Shown in pieces: positions 19,736 through 30,113 of a stretch of DNA of 64,000 bases. The DNA is from Nostoc sp. NMS7. Its GTDB lineage: Bacteria; Cyanobacteriota; Cyanobacteriia; Cyanobacteriales; Nostocaceae. Position 1 is the stretch's first letter, and each line of letters begins with the position of its first letter. The notes beneath the pieces were generated by a model that made no database searches, was not told where the DNA came from, and saw only the letters and a list, made by a program, of their open reading frames with translations. Location: the NCBI RefSeq assembly GCF_017115085.1, contig NZ_JABXKJ010000215.1, positions 25,097-89,096 on the forward strand, written 5' to 3'. The position numbers and the translations under genes were made by a program.

Positions 19736-20422
19736 TCAATCCTCTAATGTACGACGCCGCCGACGGGGTTTTTGTTGTTGGTCTTCACGCAAGCGGCGAC
19801 CGATTTCGTTAAAGAAATCCCGCCGCAGATAAGGATAATCGCTGACCCACAGGTTACGATTGGGAAAATATATATCACTGAATTCTTCAATACTGCTCAA
19901 ATCTGCGCGATTTGACATCACTACCATTTCGGCAATTTGACCGCGTGTAATAACTTTGTGGGCAGAACGTAATGGTGCTACAAATTCAATGCTAAATCCT
20001 GTGTCGTCACCCACCTCTAAGTTAATCTGTTTTTCTCGGTTTTCTATAATTACCAATTCGCCTTTGTTGTTGACTGTTTCGGTTTTACCCATCAACTGGT
20101 CTGTAATCCACCAATCTAGGACTCGACCACGGAAAAAGCCGCCGTACTTATAACGGCGGCATTGCAAATTCCGCATACTTGCTTGAAACACTGGATACCA
20201 CAGCCAAAAAAAAGCGCTAACTACCCCAAACACAAATACTATTGAAGCAAACTCAAGTTTGAAAACGAATGTTACAAGCAAAATAGCAACTATGGCAACT
20301 ACAGAAATTAACAACCGTTGCAAAAAATTTGAGAACTTCCCCCAGTAGTACTTGTACTGCAAACCAGTGGCAATTAGAGGGACAACTTGTTCAAATTTCT
20401 GGCGAGTCAGTGGTACTAACAT
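19736..20422 (-). CDS. Cyanobacterial membrane protein of unknown function
   Basis: MLVPLTRQKFEQVVPLIATGLQYKYYWGKFSNFLQRLLISVVAIVAILLVTFVF... Confidence 0.7.
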   Translation of the reverse strand: MLVPLTRQKFEQVVPLIATGLQYKYYWGKFSNFLQRLLISVVAIVAILLVTFVFKLEFASIVFVFGVVSAFFWLWYPVFQASMRNLQCRRYKYGGFFRGRVLDWWITDQLMGKTETVNNKGELVIIENREKQINLEVGDDTGFSIEFVAPLRSAHKVITRGQIAEMVVMSNRADLSSIEEFSDIYFPNRNLWVSDYPYLRRDFFNEIGRRLREDQQQKPRRRRRTLED

Positions 20423-20454
20423 GAGTGCTGAGTGATGAATGCTGAATAGTTGGT

Positions 20455-21291
20455 TTAAAGTATCTTTTCTAATCCATATACTAACGACTTTAGCGCTAAG
20501 ACTTTGCGAATTGCTAGTAGCACTCCTGGCATATAGCAGGCGCGATCGCTCGTATCATGTCGTAAAGTATAAATCTGTCCTGCTGCGCCAAAAATAACTT
20601 CCTGATGGGCAATCAATCCTGGCAAGCGAATGCTATGAATTCTAATCCCTTCGTCTGCTATACTGCCTCTGGCTCCTGCTAATTTCTCCGTTTCTTTTAC
20701 AAGAGCCGGGTTAAAAGTTTTACCCAATTCTCCTAATAACTGTGCCGTTTGAATGGCAGTACCACTAGGGGCATCAGCTTTTTGGTTGTGATGCAGTTCG
20801 ATAATTTCCACATGGTCAAAATATTTGGAGGCGATGACTGCGGCTTGTTGCAACAGCACCATGCCAATGGAGAAGTTAGGAATAATCAGACAACCAGTGC
20901 TAGCTTTATCGGCAAAGTCTGCCAACTCTTGAATTTGTTCGGGACTTAACCCGGTGGTGCCGACTACGGGACGAATCCCGTAGGCGATCGCACTCCGAAT
21001 ATTGTCATAAACTGAATCAGGATGCGTAAAGTCTACAATCACCCCTGGAGGAGACTTTCTGTCGCCAGCCACATACCCCAACATCGGTTCTAATTGATTG
21101 GTAATTGGCACTTCTAGGGGTTCGCTTAAACCCGCCAACTCTCCAGCGTCTTTACCTTGATGTTCGGGACTGTGGTCAATTGCACCTACTAGGTTTAAGT
21201 CAGGTGCTTGCGCCACCGCCTTAACCACCTCACGTCCCATTTTACCAGCAGCACCGTTGACAATAACCGGGATAGGAGCTTGATTCGTCAT
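20455..21291 (-). CDS. dapB: 4-hydroxy-tetrahydrodipicolinate reductase
   Basis: [19 protein letters not shown]...[15 protein letters not shown]...[18 protein letters not shown]. Confidence 0.96.
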   Translation of the reverse strand: MTNQAPIPVIVNGAAGKMGREVVKAVAQAPDLNLVGAIDHSPEHQGKDAGELAGLSEPLEVPITNQLEPMLGYVAGDRKSPPGVIVDFTHPDSVYDNIRSAIAYGIRPVVGTTGLSPEQIQELADFADKASTGCLIIPNFSIGMVLLQQAAVIASKYFDHVEIIELHHNQKADAPSGTAIQTAQLLGELGKTFNPALVKETEKLAGARGSIADEGIRIHSIRLPGLIAHQEVIFGAAGQIYTLRHDTSDRACYMPGVLLAIRKVLALKSLVYGLEKIL

Positions 21292-21552
21292 AGGTCGAGA
21301 AATACTTTTTGAGCCAACAAGGGAATTGTAAAGACTTTGGTGATCTAGTAGCTAGCTTTTCAAATCTTTGGCTTAATTCCGACTACCCGGATTTGTGCAA
21401 CTACAGCGCTTAGTTTTTCTATTCCCCAAAATAGATCGGTTCTTATTTTGATCCCACTATCTTAGCCTCGATAAGCCCCTTATTTCTTTAACTTTTCTTT
21501 TCTTTAGTCATCTTTGAGATGACTTTCGCTATTAGGCGTAGGTTTCTAACCT

Positions 21553-21678
21553 ATGGCGGGTAATGGTTCAGGCGGGAGATTGGAAATTACGTATTTGAAT
21601 AATTGTGGAATATTGGCTGATGGCGGGTAATAGTTCAGGCGCGAATTACGTATTTGAATAATTGCGAAATATTGGCTT
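21553..21678. repeat. Tandem duplication (~67 + ~59 bp)
   Basis: atggcgggtaatggttcaggcggg...aattacgtatttgaataattgtggaatattggct followed by atggcgggtaatagttcaggcgcgaattacgtatttgaataattgcgaaatattggct. Confidence 0.9.
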
Positions 21679-21688
21679 GACCACAAGT

Positions 21689-22330
21689 CCGCCTCAGAAT
21701 TCATTCTGAGGCTTATAGCTGAAGTCAGCTTAAGCTGACTACGGTTCAATGAACTTAAAGATTAATGGAATTCATTGGTTTAGCTGCGTGAGTTATGGCC
21801 CTTCATCTTCATGATTATGCCGTTCCAAAGACAAAATCATAGTCCCATTGGAATGATGCGCTTTCTGATTCTCTACATAGACGACAGCTTGCTCAAGTTG
21901 TTTGCTTCCCATTGAAAAAACGCCATATCCACGTTGCCAGCCAAACAAATCTTGGGAGGGCGAGAGATGATTGAGATGATGAGCGCTACTGCCTTTAAGA
22001 TTTTGGACAAAATCAGAGATAGAAAGTCTCGGTGGAATAGAAGCTACTAAATGGATGTGGTTTTCTATTCCGCCCACAGCATGGATAATGCTACCAAGTG
22101 CATTGGCTTTGCCGATGATGTAACTATAAAGTTGGGTTTCGCGTTCAGGGGTAATTAGTGGCTGTCGCTCTTTTGTCGCCCAAACAAGATGATAATAAAG
22201 TCGCCACAGAGCCATGTACGTGATGTTTTTGATGGAATTTACTATGTCTAGTATTCCCACAATCGTTAAAAATCTTCCAGTCAGCTTGAGCTGACTTGAG
22301 CTATTAGCCTTGGAATTCATTCCGAGGCGG
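21689..22330 (-). mobile_element. RAYT/IS200-like element with ~51-bp inverted repeats
   Basis: Inverted repeats 21689-21739 and 22280-22330, each holding two small palindromes, flank a TnpA-like ORF. Confidence 0.8.
21793..22215 (-). CDS. IS200/REP-associated tyrosine transposase (TnpA/RAYT-like)
   Basis: MALWRLYYHLVWATKERQPLITPERE...GGIENHIHLVASIPPRLSISDFVQNLKGSSAHHLN; start taken at MALWRLYYHLVW inside ORF 21793..22365. Confidence 0.85.
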   Translation of the reverse strand: MALWRLYYHLVWATKERQPLITPERETQLYSYIIGKANALGSIIHAVGGIENHIHLVASIPPRLSISDFVQNLKGSSAHHLNHLSPSQDLFGWQRGYGVFSMGSKQLEQAVVYVENQKAHHSNGTMILSLERHNHEDEGP

Positions 22331-22550
22331 GTAGGGTTGCAACTGGTAAAATTTGATGTAAGCAATGTCTACAGACAACCTACGCTTACGCATTTCACAC
22401 TAAAGCGAGACATCAGGGAGTATTTGCTGACATTTGAGGATTATCCCTCACCATATAATGCATCATCCGAAGCGTCCCGGTTGGTGGGAGAATAAAAACG
22501 AGAAATGATGCTTGCTTGGTGTTGTCTCCAGCCCAAAGGAATCTGTAGAA

Positions 22551-23096
22551 ATGTGGAAACGAATTGTATTAATTTTACTATTGGTGTTGAGCTTCAGCTT
22601 GAGTAATTCTGGTGTAGCGGCTGCGGCTGGACTCAAAAGCTTTGTAGACAGTAGAGATGGCTATCAGTTTTTATATCCTAACGGCTGGCTGCAAGTGAAA
22701 GTTGCCAACGGGCCAGATGTGGTTTTCCACGATTTGATTGAGGTGTCGGAAAATGTTTCGGTTGTGATTAGCCCAGTTCCAGAAGGCAAAACTTTGTCAG
22801 AATTGGGAACGCCAACAGAAGTAGGATATAAATTAGGAAAAGCTGCTCTGGCGCCTCCTGACTCTGGTCGTTCGGCTGAATTAGTCAATGCCGCACAACG
22901 AGAAGTGAACGGTAAAATATATTACCTTTTAGAGTATGAAGTTAAACTCCCCAATCAACAGCAACGACACAACATCGCCAGCGTCGCTGTTAGCCGTGGT
23001 AAACTTTTTACCTTCAATGCCTCAATTCCTGAAAAACGCTGGCAGAGAGTTAAACGAATGATTGATGAGGTTGTGAATTCTTTTTCTGTCTATTAA
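22551..23096 (+). CDS. PsbP family (CyanoP-like) protein
   Basis: Signal peptide, then GLKSFVDSRDGYQFLYPNGWLQVKVANGPDVVFHDLIEVSENVSVVISPV. Confidence 0.9.
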   Translation: MWKRIVLILLLVLSFSLSNSGVAAAAGLKSFVDSRDGYQFLYPNGWLQVKVANGPDVVFHDLIEVSENVSVVISPVPEGKTLSELGTPTEVGYKLGKAALAPPDSGRSAELVNAAQREVNGKIYYLLEYEVKLPNQQQRHNIASVAVSRGKLFTFNASIPEKRWQRVKRMIDEVVNSFSVY

Positions 23097-23099
23097 TTG

Positions 23100-23226
23100 G
23101 GGAGTGGGGAGTGGGGAATGGGGGGACAAGGGGGATAAGGGGGACAAGGGGGACAAGGAGGATAAGGGGGAATTATTGAACAAGTCTCTCCTTTGTCTCC
23201 CCCCTCTTCCTTGTCTCCCTTGTCTC
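23100..23226. repeat. Low-complexity repeat arms (gggggacaag... / ...cttgtctccc)
   Basis: gggggacaagggggataaggg then ttgtctcccccctcttccttgtctcccttgtctc in inverted orientation. Confidence 0.8.
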
Positions 23227-23270
23227 TTTTTCATGCCCAATGCGTAATTACCAAGTTTGTCAGAAATCTC

Positions 23271-23864
23271 ATGAAAATTCCACCTTTTGTACTTGCCTCA
23301 GCTTCCCCAGCCCGTCGCCGCTTGCTGCAAACTGTTGGTATTGAAGCGATAGTTAAACCAAGTGACTTTGATGAGTCGCAAATTGAACTAAGTGAACCAG
23401 CAGAATTGGTCAAAACTCTTGCCCAGTATAAGGCGGAAACTGTAGCACCGCAGTTTGAATCGGCTTTGATTATGGGTTGTGATTCAGTTTTGTCCATCAA
23501 TGGTGAAATTTACGGCAAACCAGCAGACATCGCGGAAGCGATCGCCCGGTGGCAGATAATGCAAGGTAACTTTGGCGACTTGTACACAGGTCATGCCTTA
23601 ATTGACTTAGAACAAAACCGCACTTTAGTCAAGTCACAAGTCACAACAGTTTACTTTGCCGAAATGAGCGATCGCGCCATTCAAGCTTATGTTGCCACCG
23701 GCGAACCCCTCAAGTGTGCTGGTGCCTTTGCCATTGAGGGTTTTGGTAGTTTCTTTGTGGAAAAAATCGCCGGCTGTCACAGCAATGTAATTGGACTGAG
23801 TTTACCTTTGCTGCGGCAGATGCTAGGGGAATTGGGATACGATGTCACTGATTTCTGGCAATAG
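23271..23864 (+). CDS. Maf family nucleotide pyrophosphatase
   Basis: [32 protein letters not shown]...[16 protein letters not shown]. Confidence 0.93.
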   Translation: MKIPPFVLASASPARRRLLQTVGIEAIVKPSDFDESQIELSEPAELVKTLAQYKAETVAPQFESALIMGCDSVLSINGEIYGKPADIAEAIARWQIMQGNFGDLYTGHALIDLEQNRTLVKSQVTTVYFAEMSDRAIQAYVATGEPLKCAGAFAIEGFGSFFVEKIAGCHSNVIGLSLPLLRQMLGELGYDVTDFWQ

Positions 23865-23902
23865 TCCTTTGTCATAGGCAAGGAGAAAGGGTAAATTAAT
23901 TT

Positions 23903-23994
23903 TTGCAGGTCGATGTTATGCCATTGCAGGTCGATGTTATGCCAATGCAGGTCGATGTTATGCCATTGCAGGTCGATGTTATGCCAATGCAGGT
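23903..23994. repeat. 21-bp tandem repeat, 4 full copies plus a partial
   Basis: (t/a)tgcaggtcgatgttatgcca; first base alternates t/a, giving a 42-bp super-period. Confidence 0.95.
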
Positions 23995-24064
23995 TTAGTA
24001 AGTGTTTGTTTATATTGCAGGCCACGACAAGTTGTAGACTAGCAACTAGATCGCATTTCCAACT

Positions 24065-24808
24065 ATGAATATGTCATTTACTTCTATGGCCTCGCTGCGT
24101 GAGCAACAACATCCTCTAATTCGTCAGCTAGCTGATTCTATTGAGGCAGCTTGGCATCAGCATCTGGATCTATCGCCCTACCATTTGCCTGATGAGTTGG
24201 GGTATGTGGAAGGTAGACTAGAAGGCGAAAAACTGACAATTGAAAATCGCTGCTATCAAACGCCCCAGTTTCGGAAAATGCACTTGGAACTGGCAAAAAT
24301 CGGAAATATGTTGGATATTTTGCACTGCGTGATGTTTCCGCGTGCAGAATACAACTTACCGATGTTTGGTTGCGATTTAGTTGGGGGTAGAGGTCAAATT
24401 AGTGCAGCGATCGCAGACCTTTCTCCGATCCAATTAGATCGTACGTTACCAGAAGCTTATACCTCCGCACTGACACAGCTAACAGTGCATAACTTTTCGC
24501 AACCGCGTGAATTACCTGAATGGGGAAATATTTTTTCGGATTTTTGTATCTTTGTGCGCCCCAGTTCCCCAGAAGAAGAAACCATGTTTCTTACGCGTGT
24601 GCGAGAATTTTTAGACATACATTGCATCCAAGCGATCGCTTCACATCCTGTTTCAGATGAACAAGTTACACAAAATATCGCCGGACAACACAACTATTGC
24701 ACCAAACAGCAGCAAAACGATAAAACCCGCCGCGTACTAGAAAAAGCCTTTGGCGCTGCTTGGGCAGAAAATTACATGACCACAGTTTTATTCGATCTGC
24801 CAAATTAA
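24065..24808 (+). CDS. pcyA: Phycocyanobilin:ferredoxin oxidoreductase
   Basis: [19 protein letters not shown]...[33 protein letters not shown]. Confidence 0.95.
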   Translation: MNMSFTSMASLREQQHPLIRQLADSIEAAWHQHLDLSPYHLPDELGYVEGRLEGEKLTIENRCYQTPQFRKMHLELAKIGNMLDILHCVMFPRAEYNLPMFGCDLVGGRGQISAAIADLSPIQLDRTLPEAYTSALTQLTVHNFSQPRELPEWGNIFSDFCIFVRPSSPEEETMFLTRVREFLDIHCIQAIASHPVSDEQVTQNIAGQHNYCTKQQQNDKTRRVLEKAFGAAWAENYMTTVLFDLPN

Positions 24809-24868
24809 GCTGCCATATTCTGTGAATACAAATACTGCTGAAACCCGATAAACAACACAATCTCTTAA

Positions 24869-25363
24869 TCATTGCCCGTCCCTGATATCTTCCGACGCTG
24901 GTTGAGCAACTTCCGACGCTGGTTGAGCAACTTCTGACGCTGGTTGAGCAACTTCTGACGCTGGTTGAGCAACTTCTGACGCTGGTTGAGCAACTTCTGA
25001 CGCTGGTTGAGCAACTTCTGACGCTGGTTGAGCAACTTCTGACGCTGGTTGAGCGGAGTCGAAACCAGCATTTTTATAATGCGAATCATTCTGACACTCC
25101 GCCAAAATATGAAGCCGATCCCATTTACTCTCCATCAGAGCAATTTTTTTCCTTCGACTCCAACCCTGAATCTGCTTTTCACGATAAAAAGCATCCGCTA
25201 CATAATCAAAATGCTCCGCATAGACCAATTTTACAGGCAGTCGTTTGATCGTATGGTTTGCCCCCAGCCCATTTTGATGCTGCCACAAACGACGCGGCAA
25301 ATCCTTTGTACTTCCCGTATAGAACGAGCGATCGGCACATTCAAGAATATACATATAGGGCAT
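24869..25363 (-). CDS. GIY-YIG nuclease family protein with heptapeptide-repeat tail
   Basis: MPYMYILECADRSFYTGSTKDLPRRLWQHQNG...; tail of eight AQPASE-core units. Confidence 0.88.
   Translation of the reverse strand: MPYMYILECADRSFYTGSTKDLPRRLWQHQNGLGANHTIKRLPVKLVYAEHFDYVADAFYREKQIQGWSRRKKIALMESKWDRLHILAECQNDSHYKNAGFDSAQPASEVAQPASEVAQPASEVAQPASEVAQPASEVAQPASEVAQPASEVAQPASEDIRDGQ
24891..25060. repeat. 21-bp tandem repeat, 8 copies (gacgctggttgagcaacttct)
   Basis: gacgctggttgagc at 24894, 24915, 24936, 24957, 24978, 24999, 25020, 25041. Confidence 0.95.
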
Positions 25364-25412
25364 TATTATGACCTTGTGCAAAAAAACGGACTTCGACTTC
25401 GCTCAGTCCTCA

Positions 25413-25484
25413 AATTTTGTGCTGGTTGAGCGGTTTTGTGCTGGTTGAGCGGTTTTGTGCTGGTTGAGCGGAGTCGAAACCAGC
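25413..25484. repeat. 19-bp tandem repeat, 3 copies (tgctggttgagcggttttg)
   Basis: Units at 25419, 25438 and 25457; ends gagcggagtcgaaaccagca like the 24.9-kb array. Confidence 0.9.
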
Positions 25485-25995
25485 ACTCTTATAACATTCC
25501 CCGAATTACCGCCAAAATATCAGCACTCTCTGCATCGAGTACCGCGATCGCATCCAAAATTCCTGCGGTTCTCGTAACAGTAGGCTCTGTTACGTTTTTG
25601 CGTAACGGATAAATGTAGAATTCATTCAACGAGAGTTTAATGGAGTCCCAAAACAGCAGCAGAGAGAATAGTAAAGTCTTTGAAGCGAATATTACAAAAT
25701 GGTTTGTTGTCTTGGTAGGTGCAAGCAAGTAGAGACAGCTAACTCATTAACCAGAAAGTTAAGGAAACTCTAATGTTAGAAATGCTCAAGTTGACCCTTC
25801 GGCTTCGCTCAGGGTCAACAGATATTTTTTAGTTAGTTAATCGTTGATTGACTTAAGAAAGACTAACTTTTGTAGCAAGATTGTATCCAGCAAAGGCAAC
25901 AGTCTATTTTGATGTTTCTTTTCAATTTTGTAACTAACTGTACCCATAGTGAATGTAGCAGTATAGTACCGCATCATACCAATTTAGAATTTTGT

Positions 25996-26023
25996 GTAGA
26001 GACATCACATATCACGTTTCTAC
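25996..26023. repeat. Degenerate member of the GTAGAGACGCGATTAATCGCGTCTCTAC palindrome family
   Basis: gtagagacatcacatatcacgtttctac; ends conserved, centre diverged. Confidence 0.5.
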
Positions 26024-26433
26024 ATCTAGATTTATACTACTTGTGAATTCTGCTAACTTCGATTGCACTCATGTCTTAATAATACTCAGAGTTATTGAAT
26101 AGCCAGCTACTATAGCGCTTCTGTGTTGAGTTAAATACAAACCTAACAAGAACAGCCCCTTCCCTACTAGCATTGGGGAGAAGTAAGCCTCAAAGTCTCT
26201 CTCCTTTTAGGAGAGAGATTTAGAGAGAGGTCAAAGTATATTGCATACAAACCAGAAGCACTATAGAAAATACCATTTTAGAAAGCCATAGTGTTGAGCG
26301 TTGATCACACAATAAATTTTAAGCCATACCCAGCTTTAAACCACTGTTGTTTGTCCTAAGCGGTTGGCTGTTGATTAAAAACCCTTTTATTTTTACTTCC
26401 ATCAGCACAATTCAGATAAACGGGTAACATACT

Positions 26434-27858
26434 ATGTCAAGGGTGACTGAAAAGCCAAAGCCAAGTGAGCAGCTACTTAATAGTGAACAACCGAAGATTT
26501 GGTGGGGTATCGCTGTCGCTGTGCCAGTAGTAATTGCGGCTGGGATACTAGGTACAGCCAAAATCGAGCAGTTGAGGAAACTAACTACATCCGTACCCAT
26601 AATGCCATCTAGCAATAGCATTAGTGCTGTAGGGCGTTTGGAACCGCGAGGCGAAGTTGTTAAATTGTCCGCCCCATCATCAGGATTAGCACCATCGTCA
26701 CGAATTCAGCAACTTTTGGTGAGAGAAGGTGAACAGGTAAAGCAAGGTCAAATTGTGGCGATTTTAGACAACCGCGATACCCAAATAGCCGGACTACAAG
26801 AAGCAAAAGCCAAAGTCCAAGAAGCCAGTGCGAATTTAGCGCAAATCAGAGCCGGATCTCCAAGAGATATTCAAGCCCAAAGAGCAGTTATTGGTCGGCT
26901 ACAAGCGCAGTTAATTGGCGAAAGGAATGCTCAACAAGCAACGATCGCGCGGATTGCAGCCCAGTTAAGTGGGGATAAACTCGTCCAACAAGCAACAGTG
27001 AATCGCCTAGAAGCTGAACTTAGTGGGCAAAGAGATGTCCTCAGAGCGACAATTGGACGTGTCCAAGCTGAACAGCGCAATGCCCAAGTCGATGCCGGAC
27101 GCTATGATTATTTATACAAAGAAGGTGCGATTTCTCAGCAAGAGCGGGACAGAAGACGCTTGAGTGCAGTAACTTCTAGTCAGCAGGTTACTGAAAGCCA
27201 AGCTACCTTGAAACAGACATTGGCAACTCTACGACAGCAACTTGCCGAAGCCAGAGCTACCCAAATACAAAATTTAGCAACTTTGCAACAGCAGCTAATC
27301 GAAGCCAAAGTTAACCGTGATAAAACTGTAGCAACTTTGCAAAGACAAATCGATGAAGAAAAGGCCAAACTGAGCAGAATTTTAGATGTTAGTCCTACCG
27401 ATGTGCAAGTAGCGCAAGCCCAAGTTAGTAATGCGATCGCAAATGTCAGAAAAGCCGAAGCCGAACTGAGATTAAGCTACGTTCAAGCGCCAATCGCTGG
27501 AGAAATTTTAAAAGTTTACACCAAGTCAGGCGAAGCGATCGGTGCAAATGGTATTGCTGAAATTGGCCAAACCAGTCAAATGTTTGTAATTGCTGAAGTC
27601 CCCGAAGACAGCATTGGTAAAGTGCGTATTGGTCAAAACGCCACTATCACCAGCGATAATGGAGCATTTAGCAGCGAATTAAAAGGAACTGTCACTGAAA
27701 TTGGCAGAAAAATCGGTAAAAAAGATGTGCTGAATACAGATCCAGCAGCAGATGTAGATGCCAGAGTCGTAGAAGTGAAAATTGCTCTACCTCCAGCAGA
27801 TAGCCAGAAAGTTTCTGGTTTAACTTACGCTAAAGTTCTTGTCGAAATTAATAACTAA
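26434..27858 (+). CDS. DevB-like HlyD-family membrane fusion protein
   Basis: ISAVGRLEPRGEVVKLSAP...RIQQLLVREGEQVKQGQIVAILDNRDTQ with long coiled coil; followed by DevC- and DevA-like genes. Confidence 0.92.
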   Translation: MSRVTEKPKPSEQLLNSEQPKIWWGIAVAVPVVIAAGILGTAKIEQLRKLTTSVPIMPSSNSISAVGRLEPRGEVVKLSAPSSGLAPSSRIQQLLVREGEQVKQGQIVAILDNRDTQIAGLQEAKAKVQEASANLAQIRAGSPRDIQAQRAVIGRLQAQLIGERNAQQATIARIAAQLSGDKLVQQATVNRLEAELSGQRDVLRATIGRVQAEQRNAQVDAGRYDYLYKEGAISQQERDRRRLSAVTSSQQVTESQATLKQTLATLRQQLAEARATQIQNLATLQQQLIEAKVNRDKTVATLQRQIDEEKAKLSRILDVSPTDVQVAQAQVSNAIANVRKAEAELRLSYVQAPIAGEILKVYTKSGEAIGANGIAEIGQTSQMFVIAEVPEDSIGKVRIGQNATITSDNGAFSSELKGTVTEIGRKIGKKDVLNTDPAADVDARVVEVKIALPPADSQKVSGLTYAKVLVEINN

Positions 27859-27967
27859 TTCAGTTATAGGTGAGCAGTAATCCCAATTTGTGATTTGATA
27901 TTTTGGATTGTAAATGTTCTTAATTACGAATTACGAATTATCTTAACTGTGCTTGGACGCCTAGAAA

Positions 27968-29122
27968 ATGAATCAAAAAATCCCTCTGTCGTGGCTACAA
28001 CTCACAAGAGAAAAAACTCGCCTAGCCGTGGCTTTGGCAGGAATTGCTTTTGCTGATATTTTAATGTTTATGCAACTCGGCTTCCGGGATGCTTTGTATT
28101 ATAGTAACGTTCGATTCCATAACAGCTTGCAAGGCGATATTGTTTTAATCAATAGTCAATCTAGCGCTGTCCTGGCGATGAGAAGTTTTTCACAACGGCG
28201 ATTATATAAAGCTTTAGATTTACCCGCAGTCCAATCAGTACATCCGATATATTTAGACTTTACAATCTGGAAAAATCCTGTAACTGGCCGTCCTCGTAGT
28301 ATTCTGATCTTTGGCATGAACCCAGAAACTAACATAGTTAACTTACCTGGAGTTCAGGAAAATTTGGATAAACTTAAACTACCTGATGTAGTTTTATTTG
28401 ACCGTTCTTCAAGGGTGGAATATGGGCCAATTGCTGCTAATTACGACCAAGGAAAGCCTGTAATCGCAGAAGTGCGAAGGCGGCGAATTAAAGTCGGAGG
28501 ACTATTTACATTAGGTGCATCATTTGGCGCAGATGGGAATTTAATTACCAGTGATCTTAACTTTTTGCGGATATTCAGCAATCGTCAAAAAGGATTAATT
28601 GATATTGGGCTAATTAGATTAAAACCCGGAGCAGATGCTAATGTTGTCGCCCAAGAATTACGAAAGTATTTGCCTAAGGAGGTAAATGTTTTAACCAAGC
28701 AAGAATTTATTGATTTTGAACGGAATTATTGGGCAAATAGTACAGCTATTGGGTTTATTTTCACATTAGGGACTGTGATGGGTTTCATTGTGGGGACTGT
28801 GATTGTTTATCAAATCCTTTATACAGAAGTTGCAGATCACTTACCTGAGTATGCGACTCTCAAGGCAATAGGCTATACACAAAACTATTTATTGACAGTT
28901 ATTCTCCAAGAGGCTTTGTTATTAGCAGTTTTAGGATATTTTCCGGGAATTGTATTTTCTTTATTTATGTATAAAAGCGCCGGAGACGCGACACTTTTAC
29001 CAGTTTTTATGAGTTTTGATCGGGCGGTAATGGTGTTGATTTTGACTATGACGATGTGTATTATTTCGGGTGCGATCGCAGTCCGAAAATTACGTTCTGC
29101 CGATCCAGCAGATATCTTTTAA
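27968..29122 (+). CDS. DevC-like ABC transporter permease
   Basis: IPLSWLQLTREKTRLAVALAGIAFADILMFMQLGFRDALYYSNVRFHNSLQGDIVLI. Confidence 0.93.
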   Translation: MNQKIPLSWLQLTREKTRLAVALAGIAFADILMFMQLGFRDALYYSNVRFHNSLQGDIVLINSQSSAVLAMRSFSQRRLYKALDLPAVQSVHPIYLDFTIWKNPVTGRPRSILIFGMNPETNIVNLPGVQENLDKLKLPDVVLFDRSSRVEYGPIAANYDQGKPVIAEVRRRRIKVGGLFTLGASFGADGNLITSDLNFLRIFSNRQKGLIDIGLIRLKPGADANVVAQELRKYLPKEVNVLTKQEFIDFERNYWANSTAIGFIFTLGTVMGFIVGTVIVYQILYTEVADHLPEYATLKAIGYTQNYLLTVILQEALLLAVLGYFPGIVFSLFMYKSAGDATLLPVFMSFDRAVMVLILTMTMCIISGAIAVRKLRSADPADIF

Positions 29123-29241
29123 TTAATTCAATATTAATGAAAAGATATTCATGATCATCCTAGTTTAAAATTAACAAACCTTAATTTTGGATATGCACTA
29201 CAGTTGAGTCTCAGAACTACTAACTTATAGCTAACGAATTT

Positions 29242-29952
29242 ATGATGAAACAAGAACCTGTAATTGCCATTAAAAATCTCAATCACTACTATGGCAAAGG
29301 CGCGTTGAGAAAACAGATATTATTTGATATAAACCTAGAAATTTATTCAGGTGAAATTGTAATTATGACTGGGCCATCAGGTTCAGGTAAAACAACTTTA
29401 CTGAGCTTAATTGGTGGTTTGCGGTCTGTACAAGAGGGAAGTTTAAAATTTTTAGGTGAAGAACTCGTAGGCGTCAGTCAAAGCAAACTGGTGCAGATGC
29501 GACGCCAGATTGGTTATATTTTCCAAGCTCACAATTTGCTAGGGTTCTTGACAGCAAAGCAAAATGTGCAAATGGCAGTAGAATTGAATAATCATATTTC
29601 TAAAACAGAAGCAGTGGCTAAATCAAAAGCCATGCTGGGGTCAGTTGGTCTAGAAGAACGAGTTGATTACTACCCAGACAATCTTTCTGGTGGACAAAAA
29701 CAAAGAATTGCGATCGCCCGCGCCTTGGTGAATCGTCCCCCCCTAGTGCTAGCAGACGAACCAACAGCAGCATTAGACAAACAATCAGGACGCGATGTTG
29801 TGGAAATAATGCAGAGTCTAGCCAAAAATCAGGGAACTACTATCTTATTAGTGACACACGACAACCGCATTTTAGACATAGCCGATCGCATCGTAGAAAT
29901 GGAAGATGGTCTTTTAACCCGTAATTCCCCCAATACAGCTATTCAGTCATGA
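29242..29952 (+). CDS. DevA-like ABC transporter ATP-binding protein
   Basis: Walker A GPSGSGKTT, signature LSGGQKQRIAIARAL, Walker B LVLADEP. Confidence 0.95.
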   Translation: MMKQEPVIAIKNLNHYYGKGALRKQILFDINLEIYSGEIVIMTGPSGSGKTTLLSLIGGLRSVQEGSLKFLGEELVGVSQSKLVQMRRQIGYIFQAHNLLGFLTAKQNVQMAVELNNHISKTEAVAKSKAMLGSVGLEERVDYYPDNLSGGQKQRIAIARALVNRPPLVLADEPTAALDKQSGRDVVEIMQSLAKNQGTTILLVTHDNRILDIADRIVEMEDGLLTRNSPNTAIQS

Positions 29953-30113
29953 TTCCAAAGTGAGAAATCACAACTCAATAACTAAGCTGTGACGCAAATA
30001 AACATAGCCTATTTACTCATAAGGGTTGTCCTACCTTGCACAAAGCTTCTATGTCATTGGTCATTTGTATCTACAAAGGACAAATGACTAATGACTAATG
30101 ACAGCCATAATTA

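Noticed and set aside
24891-25060. CRISPR array
   Set aside because: Contiguous 21-bp tandem units with no spacers and no cas genes nearby.
24865-25089. ORF 24865..25089 - (LLNQRQK repeats)
   Set aside because: Alternative frame of the 21-bp array; the GIY-YIG frame explains the region better.
25489-25728. ORF 25489..25728 -
   Set aside because: No recognisable domain; next to repeat DNA; not supported as coding.
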